Origin: Roseilinea sp034431495 | GTDB taxonomy: Bacteria; Chloroflexota; Anaerolineae; J036; Brachytrichaceae | Assembly: GCA_034431495.1 (NCBI GenBank) | Contig: DAOUDB010000200.1 | Location: 1 to 50,196 of the forward strand | Direction of reading: 5' to 3' | Length of the DNA: 50,196 bases | Shown: one piece after another, positions 26,784 through 35,598 of the stretch | Position numbering within the stretch: position 1 is the first letter of the stretch | Layout: the number at the start of each line of letters is the position of its first letter | Made by a program: the position numbers and the translations under genes | Notes under the pieces: model-generated | What the model saw: the letters and a program-made list of their open reading frames with translations, nothing else | Told to the model about the DNA's origin: nothing | The model's database searches: none

Positions 26784-27948
26784 CTACAACGCCACGCGGT
26801 AACGATAGTAATCGGCCAGCATCCATTGTTCCGCGCTGCGCTCTGCATAGCGCGTGAGGCACAGCACCAGATCGCCGTTTTCACGATCCTGAAAGAAGCG
26901 GAAGTTGGAGTGCTGCACCGCGTCCGGCTCGCCCGGCGCCTGCTGATCGATCACACAGATCGTATTGCGTTTGAGCGCGAACGGCGTCTCTTGTATCTCC
27001 GCAATGACGAGCGGCGTGCGCGGCCAGTTGCCACGCGGTCGCCGGCCATCGATGCACAGATTGCCCAGCCAATACAGCCGGCCCGTCCTGATCGAGCGGA
27101 ACAGCGCCGAACCGCTGGCGCCCGACTCAATCAGGCTGCCGTCGTCGCAGGACAACGGCGTCGGCTGCGACCACGTGTCGCCATCATCCTCAGAGAAGCA
27201 CACCCACTTGTAGCCGGGCCGGTCGGGGAACATGCTGTTGTCGCCGCGACACACCATGACGATGCGGCCATCGCGCAACTCGGCCAGTGTGTTCTCGTTC
27301 AGCCCGCGCGAGCTGATGTCGGGGCTGAGGCTGACCGGCTGGCCCAGTCGCCAGTGATAATCGCCGGCGATCGGCTCGCCGATGATCGTCAATGCTTCAT
27401 CGACCGGCGCCCAGCAGCCGGGATAGTGGATGGGCCGGCCATCCTCGCCCAGGCGCTGACGCATGGCCGGGACCAGAATACGGCCGCGCGAGGTCTTGGT
27501 CGGAAATGAAAAGCTCACGGCAATCGAGCGACCCGGCGACAGATCGAGCGGCATTTGTGGGCGCCACACGCCGGCTGCGGCGTCGTACTCATCCAGCACG
27601 ACCTGATAGACGGCATCCACATCCAGCGCGTCGTTTGGATACAACGTCAAGTCGCTGAACACCAACAGACGATTGGTCTCGGCGTCGAAGAACGCCGCCG
27701 GCTCGGGCATAGCGCATACGCCCCTGCGGCGTTGTGTAACTCTTGAGAAAGGGAACCGGCTCGCCCCACGTTTGCCCATTGTCACGGCTCAGGCGAATGG
27801 CGTAATCATCGTAGCCGTCCGAATAATCTTCGCGGCCGGCGCAGTGCATGAGAATGGGCTGATCGACACTGACGTAGCTCACAAAACCCGTCGCCACTGG
27901 CCGGCCATCCTGGCAACGGTCGAACACCTCGCGCGAGACAAGGTGCAT
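26784..27948 (-). pseudogene. BNR-repeat sialidase-like gene with frameshift
   Basis: Two frames together encode one beta-propeller protein of about 387 residues. The first part (from ATG 27948, MHLVSREVFDRCQ, with AGGAGGT upstream) runs to PVPFLKSYTTPQGRMRYA. It then continues, one frame over, as EPAAFFDAETNRLLVFSDLTLYP and on to the end at 26784. Asp-box-like motifs RLSRDNGQTW and FSEDDGDTW lie on either side of the shift. A single extra base in the C-run at 27705-27707 (GGG on the plus strand) explains the change of frame. It may be a true mutation, programmed shifting or a sequencing error. The family includes exo-alpha-sialidases and other exoglycosidases. Confidence 0.75.
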
Positions 27949-27957
27949 GACAACCTC

Positions 27958-28872
27958 CTATGACGGCAGGCGGACAAGCAGCCGTAGCGCATTCTGATGC
28001 GTGATCTTGTCGAACACAGCCTGGTCGATGCGGCCCTCGGCCAGCAGCCGGCGCAGCCAGCTCAAGTGCTGGGAGCGGCCCTCCAGATCGCCGAAGCATA
28101 CATCTGTGCCAAACATCAGCCTGTCCTGAAACTCGATTAGGAAGTCGATGCCGAACGCAGGGTCGCGGGTGAGCGCATTCAGACCGCTGGTGGCGGAGAT
28201 GTCCGCGCACAGGTTGGGGTAATGGCGCAGCAGCCGGGGCACGGCGCCGCCCGGCGTCACCGGCCCAGACGGATAACCGGACTTGTCCTCATCTCGCAGA
28301 TCGCCGCTCATGTCGGCCCAGAACCCCGGCCCGTGGCCGACGATGAGCGTGTCGGGCGCAAGCTGAAGCAGGTGTTCGAGATGCGGCGCGCCGACCTCGT
28401 CGATGAACCCGTAGCGACCCTCGCCCGGCCCGGCACTCTCGATCGTCACCGGCAACTGCCACGCGCCGCACTGGCGAAACAGATTCACTGCGCGCGGATC
28501 GTCGAATGGGATGTTGGCGCTGACCTCGCCCATACCCACACATCCCAACTCGACAAAGCGTTCGAGCAGCCAGGAGAAATCGGCGCGCGATGAGTTGCCA
28601 CCCCAGCGCGGATCAGCGTTGCCGAAGGGGATCAACCGGTCGGGCCGGCTGGCAACGGCACGAATCTGGCTGACAACATCGGGCGTGGTATCGAACAGGC
28701 CGGGGAATTCGACCGCTTCCGGGCAGGCTGGCCACGGCAGCACAATGGCTTTGTCGATGCCCTCATCGTCCAGGCGTTGAATCAGAGCATCCACCGTGAT
28801 TGGCGCGCGTTGCAGAGTCCCGCGCGCCGCAGAGCGCAGATCTCCGATATGCGCATGAGCATCGATAATCAT
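27958..28872 (-). CDS. amidohydrolase family protein (Amidohydro_2 type)
   Basis: The 304-residue TIM-barrel protein begins with the metal-binding MIIDAHAHIGD (Hx-H on strand 1). A conserved VGHGPGFWADMSGD segment provides another His, and LMFGTDVCFGD supplies the terminal Asp. This group contains decarboxylases and lactonases acting on aromatic or sugar acids; the precise activity is open. ATG 28872 is preferred over the upstream in-frame ATG (28947) because the family starts at this Met and AGGTGA lies just before it. The stop overlaps the ribosome binding site of the frameshifted sialidase-like gene, so the two form one operon. Confidence 0.83.
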   Translation of the reverse strand: MIIDAHAHIGDLRSAARGTLQRAPITVDALIQRLDDEGIDKAIVLPWPACPEAVEFPGLFDTTPDVVSQIRAVASRPDRLIPFGNADPRWGGNSSRADFSWLLERFVELGCVGMGEVSANIPFDDPRAVNLFRQCGAWQLPVTIESAGPGEGRYGFIDEVGAPHLEHLLQLAPDTLIVGHGPGFWADMSGDLRDEDKSGYPSGPVTPGGAVPRLLRHYPNLCADISATSGLNALTRDPAFGIDFLIEFQDRLMFGTDVCFGDLEGRSQHLSWLRRLLAEGRIDQAVFDKITHQNALRLLVRLPS

Positions 28873-28945
28873 AGGGTCACCTGCGACATGCAGAATCTGA
28901 CGCCACGCATCATACAGGGCTTTTGCGTGTATCATCAGCCCATAC

Positions 28946-29884
28946 ATGTCCGACAGCGACTCGCATCTTGATGATGTTCGGCTCGATCAGTCCAACCGGA
29001 TCGCCCGTCGTGTCGCGCATGGCGCCTATCGCATTCTGCACGCGCACCGGGTCGTGGGTGACGAAGCGTGGGGCATTTTCGGACTGCTCAGCGGCGGCTA
29101 CCGGCTGTTGACTGAGATCGAGCAAGACTGGCCGGTGCCCCACCAGCAGCGCATCTGTCTTGACCTGGACTCGCACTGGCAACCGAAGACCTTGTGGGTG
29201 CAGTTGGACGCCGAGGGGGAGCGCCACAACGCTAAATTCACCGTGGCCGGCAGCGTGGTGAGCATCGGCATCCAACAAGCCACGCTCCAGGCTGAGGATC
29301 AGCCGGCCCGCACTCCGGCAGTGTCGCGCGGCCGGGTGCAAGTTGGGTTACAGCCGGCCGGGTCGAGCGCGGCCCATGGCGTCAGTCAACCCGCCCGCAT
29401 CATGTTGGATCGCGCGGCTATTCAGGAAGACGAGGAGCTGACTTCACCTTTCGACAGCAGCCGCATTCAAGCATCTACAGCCACCCGCCGAACGACGAAT
29501 CGCACGCGGCTGCCCTTTGGCGCAGCGACGCACCTCGACTTCGCTTCGGCCCTCTCGAACTTCATTGTCTTACAGCGCGCTGATCTGCCGCCGGGAGAGT
29601 CGATCCGTCTGGATGCCATTGTGCCGACGCTGCCGGAATTGGCCCCACTCCGCATCGAACAGACCTACACATGCGAGGGTGAGGAACCGCTGCGGGGCGA
29701 TCCAGCCAGGCCACTCACGCGGCGCTACCAAATCACCGAAAAGCAGCAAGAAAACGCGCCGGCCGCCGTAACAACACCAACCACCTTCTGGGCCGACGAA
29801 CACGGCATCGTCCTGGCCCAGGAACTCAATATCAACGGCGAACCGCACGGCTGCGAAATGGCGCGCTATACGTGGCTGGGATAA
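28946..29884 (+). CDS. hypothetical protein, 312 residues
   Basis: I do not recognise this protein. It appears soluble and mostly beta. A first domain (about 1-110) includes IARRVAHGAYRILHAHRVVGDEAWGIFGLLSGGYRLLTEIEQDWP. A hydrophilic, Ser/Thr/Pro- and Ala-rich linker (about 112-190) separates it from a second beta domain (about 195-312) ending in EHGIVLAQELNINGEPHGCEMARYTWLG. The pattern of a short core broken by a polar insert is reminiscent of glycolipid-binding-like proteins, but that is only an impression. It is divergent from the amidohydrolase gene (73 nt). Confidence 0.6.
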   Translation: MSDSDSHLDDVRLDQSNRIARRVAHGAYRILHAHRVVGDEAWGIFGLLSGGYRLLTEIEQDWPVPHQQRICLDLDSHWQPKTLWVQLDAEGERHNAKFTVAGSVVSIGIQQATLQAEDQPARTPAVSRGRVQVGLQPAGSSAAHGVSQPARIMLDRAAIQEDEELTSPFDSSRIQASTATRRTTNRTRLPFGAATHLDFASALSNFIVLQRADLPPGESIRLDAIVPTLPELAPLRIEQTYTCEGEEPLRGDPARPLTRRYQITEKQQENAPAAVTTPTTFWADEHGIVLAQELNINGEPHGCEMARYTWLG

Positions 29885-29926
29885 GATCACAGATCACAGA
29901 CGACAGATCACAGACTACAGGTCATC
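29885..29926. repeat. heptamer tandem repeat, consensus GATCACA
   Basis: Six 7-nt units directly after the hypothetical gene stop: GATCACA, GATCACA, GACGACA, GATCACA, GACTACA, GGTCATC. Confidence 0.8.
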
Positions 29927-29941
29927 AGCGAGCTTATCTGG

Positions 29942-29969
29942 CAGCTCTCATCTGACATCTGTCATCTGC
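29942..29969. repeat. heptamer tandem repeat, consensus CATCTGT
   Basis: Four 7-nt units, CAGCTCT, CATCTGA, CATCTGT, CATCTGC, ending just before the propeller gene stop. The array is roughly complementary to the one at 29885-29926, so the two could fold into an imperfect hairpin between the convergent genes. Confidence 0.7.
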
Positions 29970-29973
29970 CCCC

Positions 29974-31539
29974 TCATCTCGGCGACCAGAACGCCAAAGT
30001 CCCGCGCCCGATGAATCGCGGCGTGATGCTGCCGGTCGATTCGGTCTCGAAAATGACATCCACGACGCCCCGGCTGGTGGTGATCTTGAGCGGGAACACG
30101 AGTTTGGCGCTATCGGGCGCCCAGATGGTCGCCGAACGACTGAAGCGGTCGAACTGCGTGATCAGCGCGCGGAACTGGTCGGTTGGCTCGAAGTACGCCA
30201 ACTGGCGTGCATTGCGCGTGTTGACATCGATTGTTTGCAGCATCAACGCATATTCAGGCCGGCTGGATGTGTAGTCGATGCCAGGCAAATCGGGAGTGAT
30301 ATCAGCCGGCTGCATCGGCGAGAACGCTGCAATGCGCGAACCGTCCGGCGACCAGAAAAACCCAACCACCGGCTGCGCCGACAACGCTTTGTCCTCGCCG
30401 GTGTTCACATCAACCATGCGCAACAAGCCGCCGGCCTGCGCTGCGCTTTGCCGGGTGATGTAGGCCACTGCGTTCCCTCTGGGCGACCACGCGAAACTCA
30501 CGGCGCCTTCGACTTCACTCAGGCGGCGCATTAATTTACCCTGCCGATCGACCAGCGCGAGATACAATCGATCGCCTTCATCGATTGTGGTGAGCACATG
30601 CCGGCCATCTGCAGAAAACTGCGGCGAGAAAAAGGCCAGCACACTGCCCGATGACAACACGGTCGGGCGCTTGGCGCCGGCCATATCGAACACAGACAAT
30701 ACCGGCAGTGCGTTCGACCCCGCCGACCGCGTGCGCGCCAGCAAAGCGACGCCATCCGGGCTCCAGTGCCACGCCGCCGAGGCCCCCTCGAAAAGCTGGC
30801 GCGGCGGCTGCTCTGGCGAGTTCGCGCCGACCACGTTCAGACTCACCTGGCCGGTCTCGGTGTTTTCAGATGCGAAAGCCAGCCGCGCACCATCAGGCGA
30901 CCAATCGAGATAGGTGATCCAGCTATCTTCCGTCGCATGCACTTCGACCATCGGCGATTTGCCATTCGCGTCGGCCACATACACGGCGCTGTACACCAAC
31001 TCACCTCGCCCTGTATCGGGTTCGATCACCACCCGGGCCGGCTGTTCGACTCGATATTGCGTGTTCGGCGCGCTGCGTTCTGTCTGTCCCTGCGCACCGA
31101 CAATCACCGTGCGACTTTCTTCGCCCCGGCGCACAATAATCTCGTCAATGCCGTATTCGATCACTGCGCTCACATCAGGCGGCCGCACGACCACTTCGAC
31201 CAGCGCAAGCCGGGAAGCATCGGGTGACCACATCGGCCAGTTATAGGTGGTCACATGCGGGCCGGCAGCCACGCCCATATTGGCCTCTCGCGTGATATTG
31301 ATCGCGCTGCGGCCGGTCTGATCTGTGACGAGAATATTGCCCGCTGCGTCAACAATCGCAATCCGTCCCGAACGACGTTCGAGGATGGTGGCAAGATCGT
31401 TCTGAGGCAGGCGCACCTGTTGCGGCAACTCAATTCTGGGGGCGCCTCCCGGCACACCCCCTTGCGGGGCCGCACAGGCCGCCAGCAAAAAGCCAGTAAT
31501 CGCGAACGCTATCGCGCGCATTGTGCTGTTCACAGGCAT
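29974..31539 (-). CDS. secreted beta-propeller lipoprotein (TolB/WD40-like)
   Basis: The 521-residue product has a lipoprotein signal peptide (FAITGFLLAAC, Cys about residue 22), so it is exported and lipid-anchored. The remainder is a beta-propeller with repeated W-SPD-x-RLA type motifs (WPMWSPDASRLALVEV, LDWSPDGARLAFASE, WHWSPDGVALLART, FAWSPRGNAVAYI, FFWSPDGSRIAAFSP, IWAPDSAKLVFPL). These match PD40/TolB-like repeats. Such proteins bind partners or ligands at the cell surface; nothing shows an enzyme activity. It converges with the hypothetical gene across the heptamer arrays. Confidence 0.85.
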   Translation of the reverse strand: MPVNSTMRAIAFAITGFLLAACAAPQGGVPGGAPRIELPQQVRLPQNDLATILERRSGRIAIVDAAGNILVTDQTGRSAINITREANMGVAAGPHVTTYNWPMWSPDASRLALVEVVVRPPDVSAVIEYGIDEIIVRRGEESRTVIVGAQGQTERSAPNTQYRVEQPARVVIEPDTGRGELVYSAVYVADANGKSPMVEVHATEDSWITYLDWSPDGARLAFASENTETGQVSLNVVGANSPEQPPRQLFEGASAAWHWSPDGVALLARTRSAGSNALPVLSVFDMAGAKRPTVLSSGSVLAFFSPQFSADGRHVLTTIDEGDRLYLALVDRQGKLMRRLSEVEGAVSFAWSPRGNAVAYITRQSAAQAGGLLRMVDVNTGEDKALSAQPVVGFFWSPDGSRIAAFSPMQPADITPDLPGIDYTSSRPEYALMLQTIDVNTRNARQLAYFEPTDQFRALITQFDRFSRSATIWAPDSAKLVFPLKITTSRGVVDVIFETESTGSITPRFIGRGTLAFWSPR

Positions 31540-31606
31540 GGCTCACGATACCATTGCCGGATGAGCCAATGCTGAGCAACGCGCGCGATAGCACGCCCGA
31601 CCGAGG

Positions 31607-32092
31607 CTAGTGAGCCGGCTCCGGCTCATAGGTGAAATGAGCAATCTTTGGTGACGCGATACGCAGATAGTCGGCGGTGGCAAGTTTGATCGTGTCGCCG
31701 TGCGACCCCGCCTGAAAGACGATGTAAGGCTGATCCGCCAGCGACCGTTCGACGTAGGTCTGCATCTTGTAAAGATTGCCGAACGGAGGCATAGCGCCTA
31801 CCTCACAGTCGGGGAAGGCGCTGCGGAACTGGTCCTCGTGCGCGCGGCGGACCTCCTGCGCGCCCAGGTATTCCTTTACCCGCCGCAAGTCGACATGCAA
31901 CGCAGCCGGCAACACAAACATGACCAACGTTCCATCCACATCGGCGATAAACACCTTGGCTACGTGATGGCCCTTTTCGCCCAGTGCAGCCGCGACTTCC
32001 TGAGCGGTATAGGCCGTCGCGTGGTGTTGCGTCTCAAACACCACGCCATGGTCACTCAAATACTGCTTCAGTCGCTCCAGACACGCCTGCAT
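31607..32092 (-). CDS. YbaK/ProX-type aminoacyl-tRNA deacylase
   Basis: The 161-residue protein is a YbaK/EbsC-fold domain that removes wrongly attached amino acids from tRNA. It shows the family sequence HHATAYTAQEVAAALGEKGHHVAKVFIADVDGTLVMFVLP, where the conserved Lys (AKV) sits, and the EVGAMPPFGNLYKMQTYVE block. ATG 32092 follows GGAGGTCAAA. The same frame stays open far upstream, but that part is the antisense of the Gfo/Idh/MocA gene. Confidence 0.9.
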   Translation of the reverse strand: MQACLERLKQYLSDHGVVFETQHHATAYTAQEVAAALGEKGHHVAKVFIADVDGTLVMFVLPAALHVDLRRVKEYLGAQEVRRAHEDQFRSAFPDCEVGAMPPFGNLYKMQTYVERSLADQPYIVFQAGSHGDTIKLATADYLRIASPKIAHFTYEPEPAH

Positions 32093-32284
32093 TTTGACCT
32101 CCTTCGGGGCAAGCCGAAAAGAACAACAAACCAGCCGCGACCCGCCGAGCGGGCAAACGCAACTGGTTCGTGCGCCATCTTCACGGCCGCCTCCACATCC
32201 AACAAGGGCACGGATAGACAAAGCGCCGACGACGTCGATGTCAGTTATAACACAGCTAATCCACATTGACACAAGGAGAGCGCC

Positions 32285-33352
32285 ATGCACCCTCTTCGAG
32301 TCGCCATTCTCGGCCAGGGCCGCAGCGGCCGCGACATACACGGCCACTGGCTCCGGCAAGTGCCTGAAGCGTTTGAGATTGTCGCCATCGTAGATCCGCT
32401 CGCAGAGCGCCGCGAGCGCGCCCGGCAGGAATACGCCTGCGACGTGTTCGAAGATTACCAGGCACTGCTGAATCGGAGAGACCTCGACTTGATCGTCAAT
32501 GCTGCGCCCAGCCATCTGCATGTCCCCATCACCCTTGATCTGCTGTCTCGCGGATTCAATGTGCTGTGCGACAAGCCCCTCGCCCGATGCGTTGCCGAAG
32601 TGGACGCTCTGATCGCCGCTGCCCGGCAATCGGGCGCGACTCTGGCCGTCTTTCAGCAGAGCCGCTTCGCGCCTTACTATCGCAAAGTGCGCGAGGTGAT
32701 CGATTCGGGCATCCTGGGCCGCATCGTTCAGATCAGCATCGCCTTCAGCGGCTTTGGCCGGCGCTGGGACTGGCAAACCTTGCAGGAGTTCAACGGCGGC
32801 AACTTGCTCAACACCGGCCCACATCCCCTCGATCAGGCGCTGCAACTGCTCGACGGCGACGACATGCCGGAGACGCATTGCTGGATGGATCGCGCCACCA
32901 CCTTCGGCGACGCCGAAGACTACGTCAAGCTCATCCTCACCCGCCCCGGCAGTCCGCTCATCGATATCGAGATTTCATCATGCGACGCTTACCCTTGCTT
33001 CACGTATCGCGCGCAGGGCACGCTGGGCGGATTGAAAGGGACGACTACGCACATCGACTGGAAATACTACCTGCCGGCCGAGGCGCCGCAGCAGCGCCTG
33101 ACCCGCGAGCCGTTGTTTACCCCGGAGCGAACACCGGCTTATTGCGTAGAGACGCTGCCCTGGCGCGAAGAAAGCTGGGAGTTTGACGGCGCCGGCCTGT
33201 CGTTGTTCGACACAATGTCCAAAGCGTTCTACGAGATGCTTCACAGGACATTGACCACTGGCGCCCCGCTCGAAGTGACCCCCGAGCAGGTGCGCCGGCA
33301 GATCGCCGTCATTGAGGCATGCCGCCGACAAAACCCGCACATCTATCAGTGA
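32285..33352 (+). CDS. Gfo/Idh/MocA family NAD(P)-dependent oxidoreductase
   Basis: The 355-residue protein has an N-terminal Rossmann fold (VAILGQGRSGRDIHGHWL, residues about 6-23) and the LCDKPLA motif, in which Asp replaces the more common Glu before the conserved Lys-Pro. The C-terminal domain holds the substrate-site FNGGNLLNTGPHPLDQALQLL (family signature GGG.l.D.g.H..D). The family oxidises or epimerises sugars and inositols. ATG 32285 has AAGGAG at 9 nt. The sialidase-like gene follows closely, so they are probably one operon. Confidence 0.88.
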   Translation: MHPLRVAILGQGRSGRDIHGHWLRQVPEAFEIVAIVDPLAERRERARQEYACDVFEDYQALLNRRDLDLIVNAAPSHLHVPITLDLLSRGFNVLCDKPLARCVAEVDALIAAARQSGATLAVFQQSRFAPYYRKVREVIDSGILGRIVQISIAFSGFGRRWDWQTLQEFNGGNLLNTGPHPLDQALQLLDGDDMPETHCWMDRATTFGDAEDYVKLILTRPGSPLIDIEISSCDAYPCFTYRAQGTLGGLKGTTTHIDWKYYLPAEAPQQRLTREPLFTPERTPAYCVETLPWREESWEFDGAGLSLFDTMSKAFYEMLHRTLTTGAPLEVTPEQVRRQIAVIEACRRQNPHIYQ

Positions 33353-33384
33353 CACACAACCCAAATAATCATGACGGAGGCGTC

Positions 33385-34575
33385 GTGGCAAACCATGTTC
33401 ATATTCAACTGGGCGAACCTGTGACCGTTGCGCTGGCGCCGCCAGAGGTGCGGGAGTGGGGGCCGTATCAATTCCCGGGCCTGGCGCGCCTGCCAGATGG
33501 TCGCATCCAGCTGAACTTTCATGTCGAAGCCGACTCGGCCACGGCCTACGGCTTGCCGCCGGCGCAGGCCGTGTCGTCGGATGAGGGCCGGTCGTGGCAA
33601 CTCTTGCCGCGCGAAGCATCCGAAGATGGCGCACAGCCCTCCTGGGTCTCGGCGCCGCTGCGCCTGCCGAACGGCGACTGGCTGACAGCCAGACAGCTGC
33701 GCTCGCGGCCGGCGTCTGCACTGCGCTTGCCGGCTCACCCACTGGCCACTCTGCCCTCCTATGCCGTCACCCACACGTACTATCGCGTGGAAGACCTGCC
33801 GGCGGAATGCCGCACCGGTTGGTTATTGTGGCGCATGCGGGCCGGTCAGACTCGGCCGGTCGAAGAGCAGGTTGTCGTGCGCATACCCGGCGAAGTGCGT
33901 TGCGTGACCGAAGACATGCTCACGTTTCCCTGGTTCCAGGAGCTGTTTCTCGCACCCGACGGGTCTGTGTGGGCAGTCAACTACGACCATCGGATTGTGA
34001 ATGGCAAGTTGCGAGAGAAGATTTGCGCCTTGATCCTGCGCTCGACCGACAACGGCCACACTTTCGATCTGTGGAGCGAGATTCCATACGCCCCCGACAC
34101 GGCAGCCGACCCGGCAGCTGCCCAGCGCGATGGCTTTACCGAACCGACCGTGTGCTTCATGCCAGATGGATCCGTGCTGTGCCTGCTGCGCACCACAGAC
34201 GGCAACGGGATTGGCCCGTTGTATTGGGCGCGCTCCACCGACAATGGCCGCGCATGGTCGCCGCCGACCGTGTTCGATGACCTCGGCGTGTGGCCGCAAA
34301 TGATCTTGTTGAAAAACGGCGTCACGCTGGCATCGTATGGCCGGCCCGGCCTATATGTGCGCGCCACAGCCGATCCCGCCGGCCTGCGCTGGGGCGCGCG
34401 GGTGACGGTTGTCCCACCCGGCGAGTTAGGCCACGACACCTGCTCGTACTCTGCGCTATTGCCGCTGAGCGACGATTCGGCGCTGCTGGCCTATTCAGAC
34501 TTCAATGTGCGCGACGCCGAGGGCCGGCCGCGCAAAGCCATCTGCGCGCGCGTGGTCACTGTGGTGCAGCGGTAA
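33385..34575 (+). CDS. exo-alpha-sialidase-like BNR-repeat protein
   Basis: The 396-residue protein is a six-bladed-propeller BNR/Asp-box protein. Asp-box motifs (S-x-D-x-G-x-T/S-W type) are SSDEGRSWQ, STDNGHTFD and STDNGRAWS, with blade-like WPQMILLKNGVTLASYGRPG. No signal peptide is visible, so it is cytosolic or exported by another route. The canonical sialidase arginine triad and FRIP motif cannot be assigned with confidence, so another glycosidase or lectin role is possible. GTG 33385 is preferred, with GGAGG 4 nt upstream; an ATG 66 nt earlier lies inside the preceding gene. It overlaps functionally with the frameshifted paralogue at 26.8-27.9 kb. Confidence 0.78.
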   Translation: MANHVHIQLGEPVTVALAPPEVREWGPYQFPGLARLPDGRIQLNFHVEADSATAYGLPPAQAVSSDEGRSWQLLPREASEDGAQPSWVSAPLRLPNGDWLTARQLRSRPASALRLPAHPLATLPSYAVTHTYYRVEDLPAECRTGWLLWRMRAGQTRPVEEQVVVRIPGEVRCVTEDMLTFPWFQELFLAPDGSVWAVNYDHRIVNGKLREKICALILRSTDNGHTFDLWSEIPYAPDTAADPAAAQRDGFTEPTVCFMPDGSVLCLLRTTDGNGIGPLYWARSTDNGRAWSPPTVFDDLGVWPQMILLKNGVTLASYGRPGLYVRATADPAGLRWGARVTVVPPGELGHDTCSYSALLPLSDDSALLAYSDFNVRDAEGRPRKAICARVVTVVQR

Positions 34576-34595
34576 ATGCCCGGCATACCCACGCG

Positions 34596-34816
34596 CTATC
34601 TGATCCGCCGCAGCAACTGGTTGACGCCCTCAAGATCGAACGCTTCCGGATCGAAAGGCCGGTCGAACCATTCCAGATACGATGCGTGTTCAGGATGGGT
34701 GGGATCGCGCTCACGAACTCGGCATAGCCCCACACACCGCCCACATCTTCCGGCGGGCAGGCTCGCTTACCCGCAACGCACAAGGGAGCGAGAGATGCTT
34801 GTTCCTTCTGTGACAC
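34596..34816 (-). pseudogene. remnant of a pRiA4b ORF-3-like transposon gene
   Basis: On the minus strand one frame reads LCVAGKRACPPEDVGGVWGYAEFVSAI, and the next frame continues DPTHPEHASYLEWF, DRPFDPEAFDLEGVNQLLRRIR and a stop at 34596-34598. Both pieces are the C-terminal third of the plasmid pRiA4b ORF-3-like family (carried by IS1096-type elements). The frame is broken between SAI and DPTH by a small indel, and the N-terminal two thirds is missing next to the Crp-type gene. It is therefore a decayed fragment. The right boundary is approximate. Confidence 0.8.
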
Positions 34817-34836
34817 GCGCGCCTGCGGAGAGGAGC

Positions 34837-35547
34837 TTACCCCGGCGCGAGCCGGCGCAGACCGTCGATATCGATCACGACAATCACACCGCGCCGCAAC
34901 TCGATCAGGCCCCGGCCACGAAAGTCGCTCAGCACCTTGGTGACTGTCTCACGGTAGGCGCCGGCCAGGTCGGCCAGTTCCTCATGCGTATAGCGCAGCT
35001 CAACCGGGCCGGATTCGGGCGACCTGGCGGCGAATTGCGCCAGCAGCAACGCCACGCGCTCTGGCACACGGCGATAGGCAAAATCGAGCAACCGGCGCTC
35101 TGTCTCGATCAGCCGACGCCCCAGTGTTTCCGTGATGCGCAACGCCACACGCGGATCGCTCAACAGAAGCGTCTTGACATCGTTGCGGCTCATCAGGCAC
35201 AGCAGGCAAGGCGTCTGCGCCTCGGCGAAGCTGCCATGCAATTCCTGGCCCAGCAGCGCCATCTCGCCAAACACTGCGCCGGCCTCCAACACTGCCGTCG
35301 TCAGGCTGCGCCCATCGGGCAACAAATGATAGAGCCGGACGCGGCCCTCCTTCAAGATGAACAACACTTCGGTCGGCTCATCGGGCGTGTAGAAGATTGT
35401 GCCGGCCGGCACGCGCTTCATCGGCGCGCGCGCCCCCAGATCAGCCATCTCCTGCGCAGATAAATCTTGAAAGATATCGACCTCTCTGAGGTACGACTCC
35501 TTGTCTCGCTTCAGGATAGCTTCATCTACGCCCATGGTCATGGTCAT
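34837..35547 (-). CDS. Crp/Fnr family transcriptional regulator
   Basis: The 236-residue protein has a cyclic-nucleotide-binding-like beta-roll (about 20-130, VPAGTIFYTPDEPTEVLFILKEGRVRLYHLLPDGRSLTTAVLEAGAVFGEMALLG), a long dimer helix and a C-terminal winged helix with the recognition segment YTHEELADLAGAYRETVTKVLSDFRGRGLIELRRG. There is no N-terminal Fe-S cysteine cluster, so it is not a true FNR. The ligand is unknown. The start among three consecutive Met codons is uncertain; 35547 (MTMTMGVDE) follows GGTGGGG. It is 51 nt downstream of the thioredoxin-fold gene on the same strand. Confidence 0.88.
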   Translation of the reverse strand: MTMTMGVDEAILKRDKESYLREVDIFQDLSAQEMADLGARAPMKRVPAGTIFYTPDEPTEVLFILKEGRVRLYHLLPDGRSLTTAVLEAGAVFGEMALLGQELHGSFAEAQTPCLLCLMSRNDVKTLLLSDPRVALRITETLGRRLIETERRLLDFAYRRVPERVALLLAQFAARSPESGPVELRYTHEELADLAGAYRETVTKVLSDFRGRGLIELRRGVIVVIDIDGLRRLAPG

Positions 35548-35598
35548 CTTGCCCCACCGGGTTTCCTGAAATGAATACGCGCGCATCCCTGCGCATCT

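Noticed and set aside
32266..32271. TTGACA as a -35 box before the Gfo/Idh/MocA gene
   Set aside because: It lies only 13 nt before the ATG, so no -10 could follow upstream of the gene; probably coincidence.
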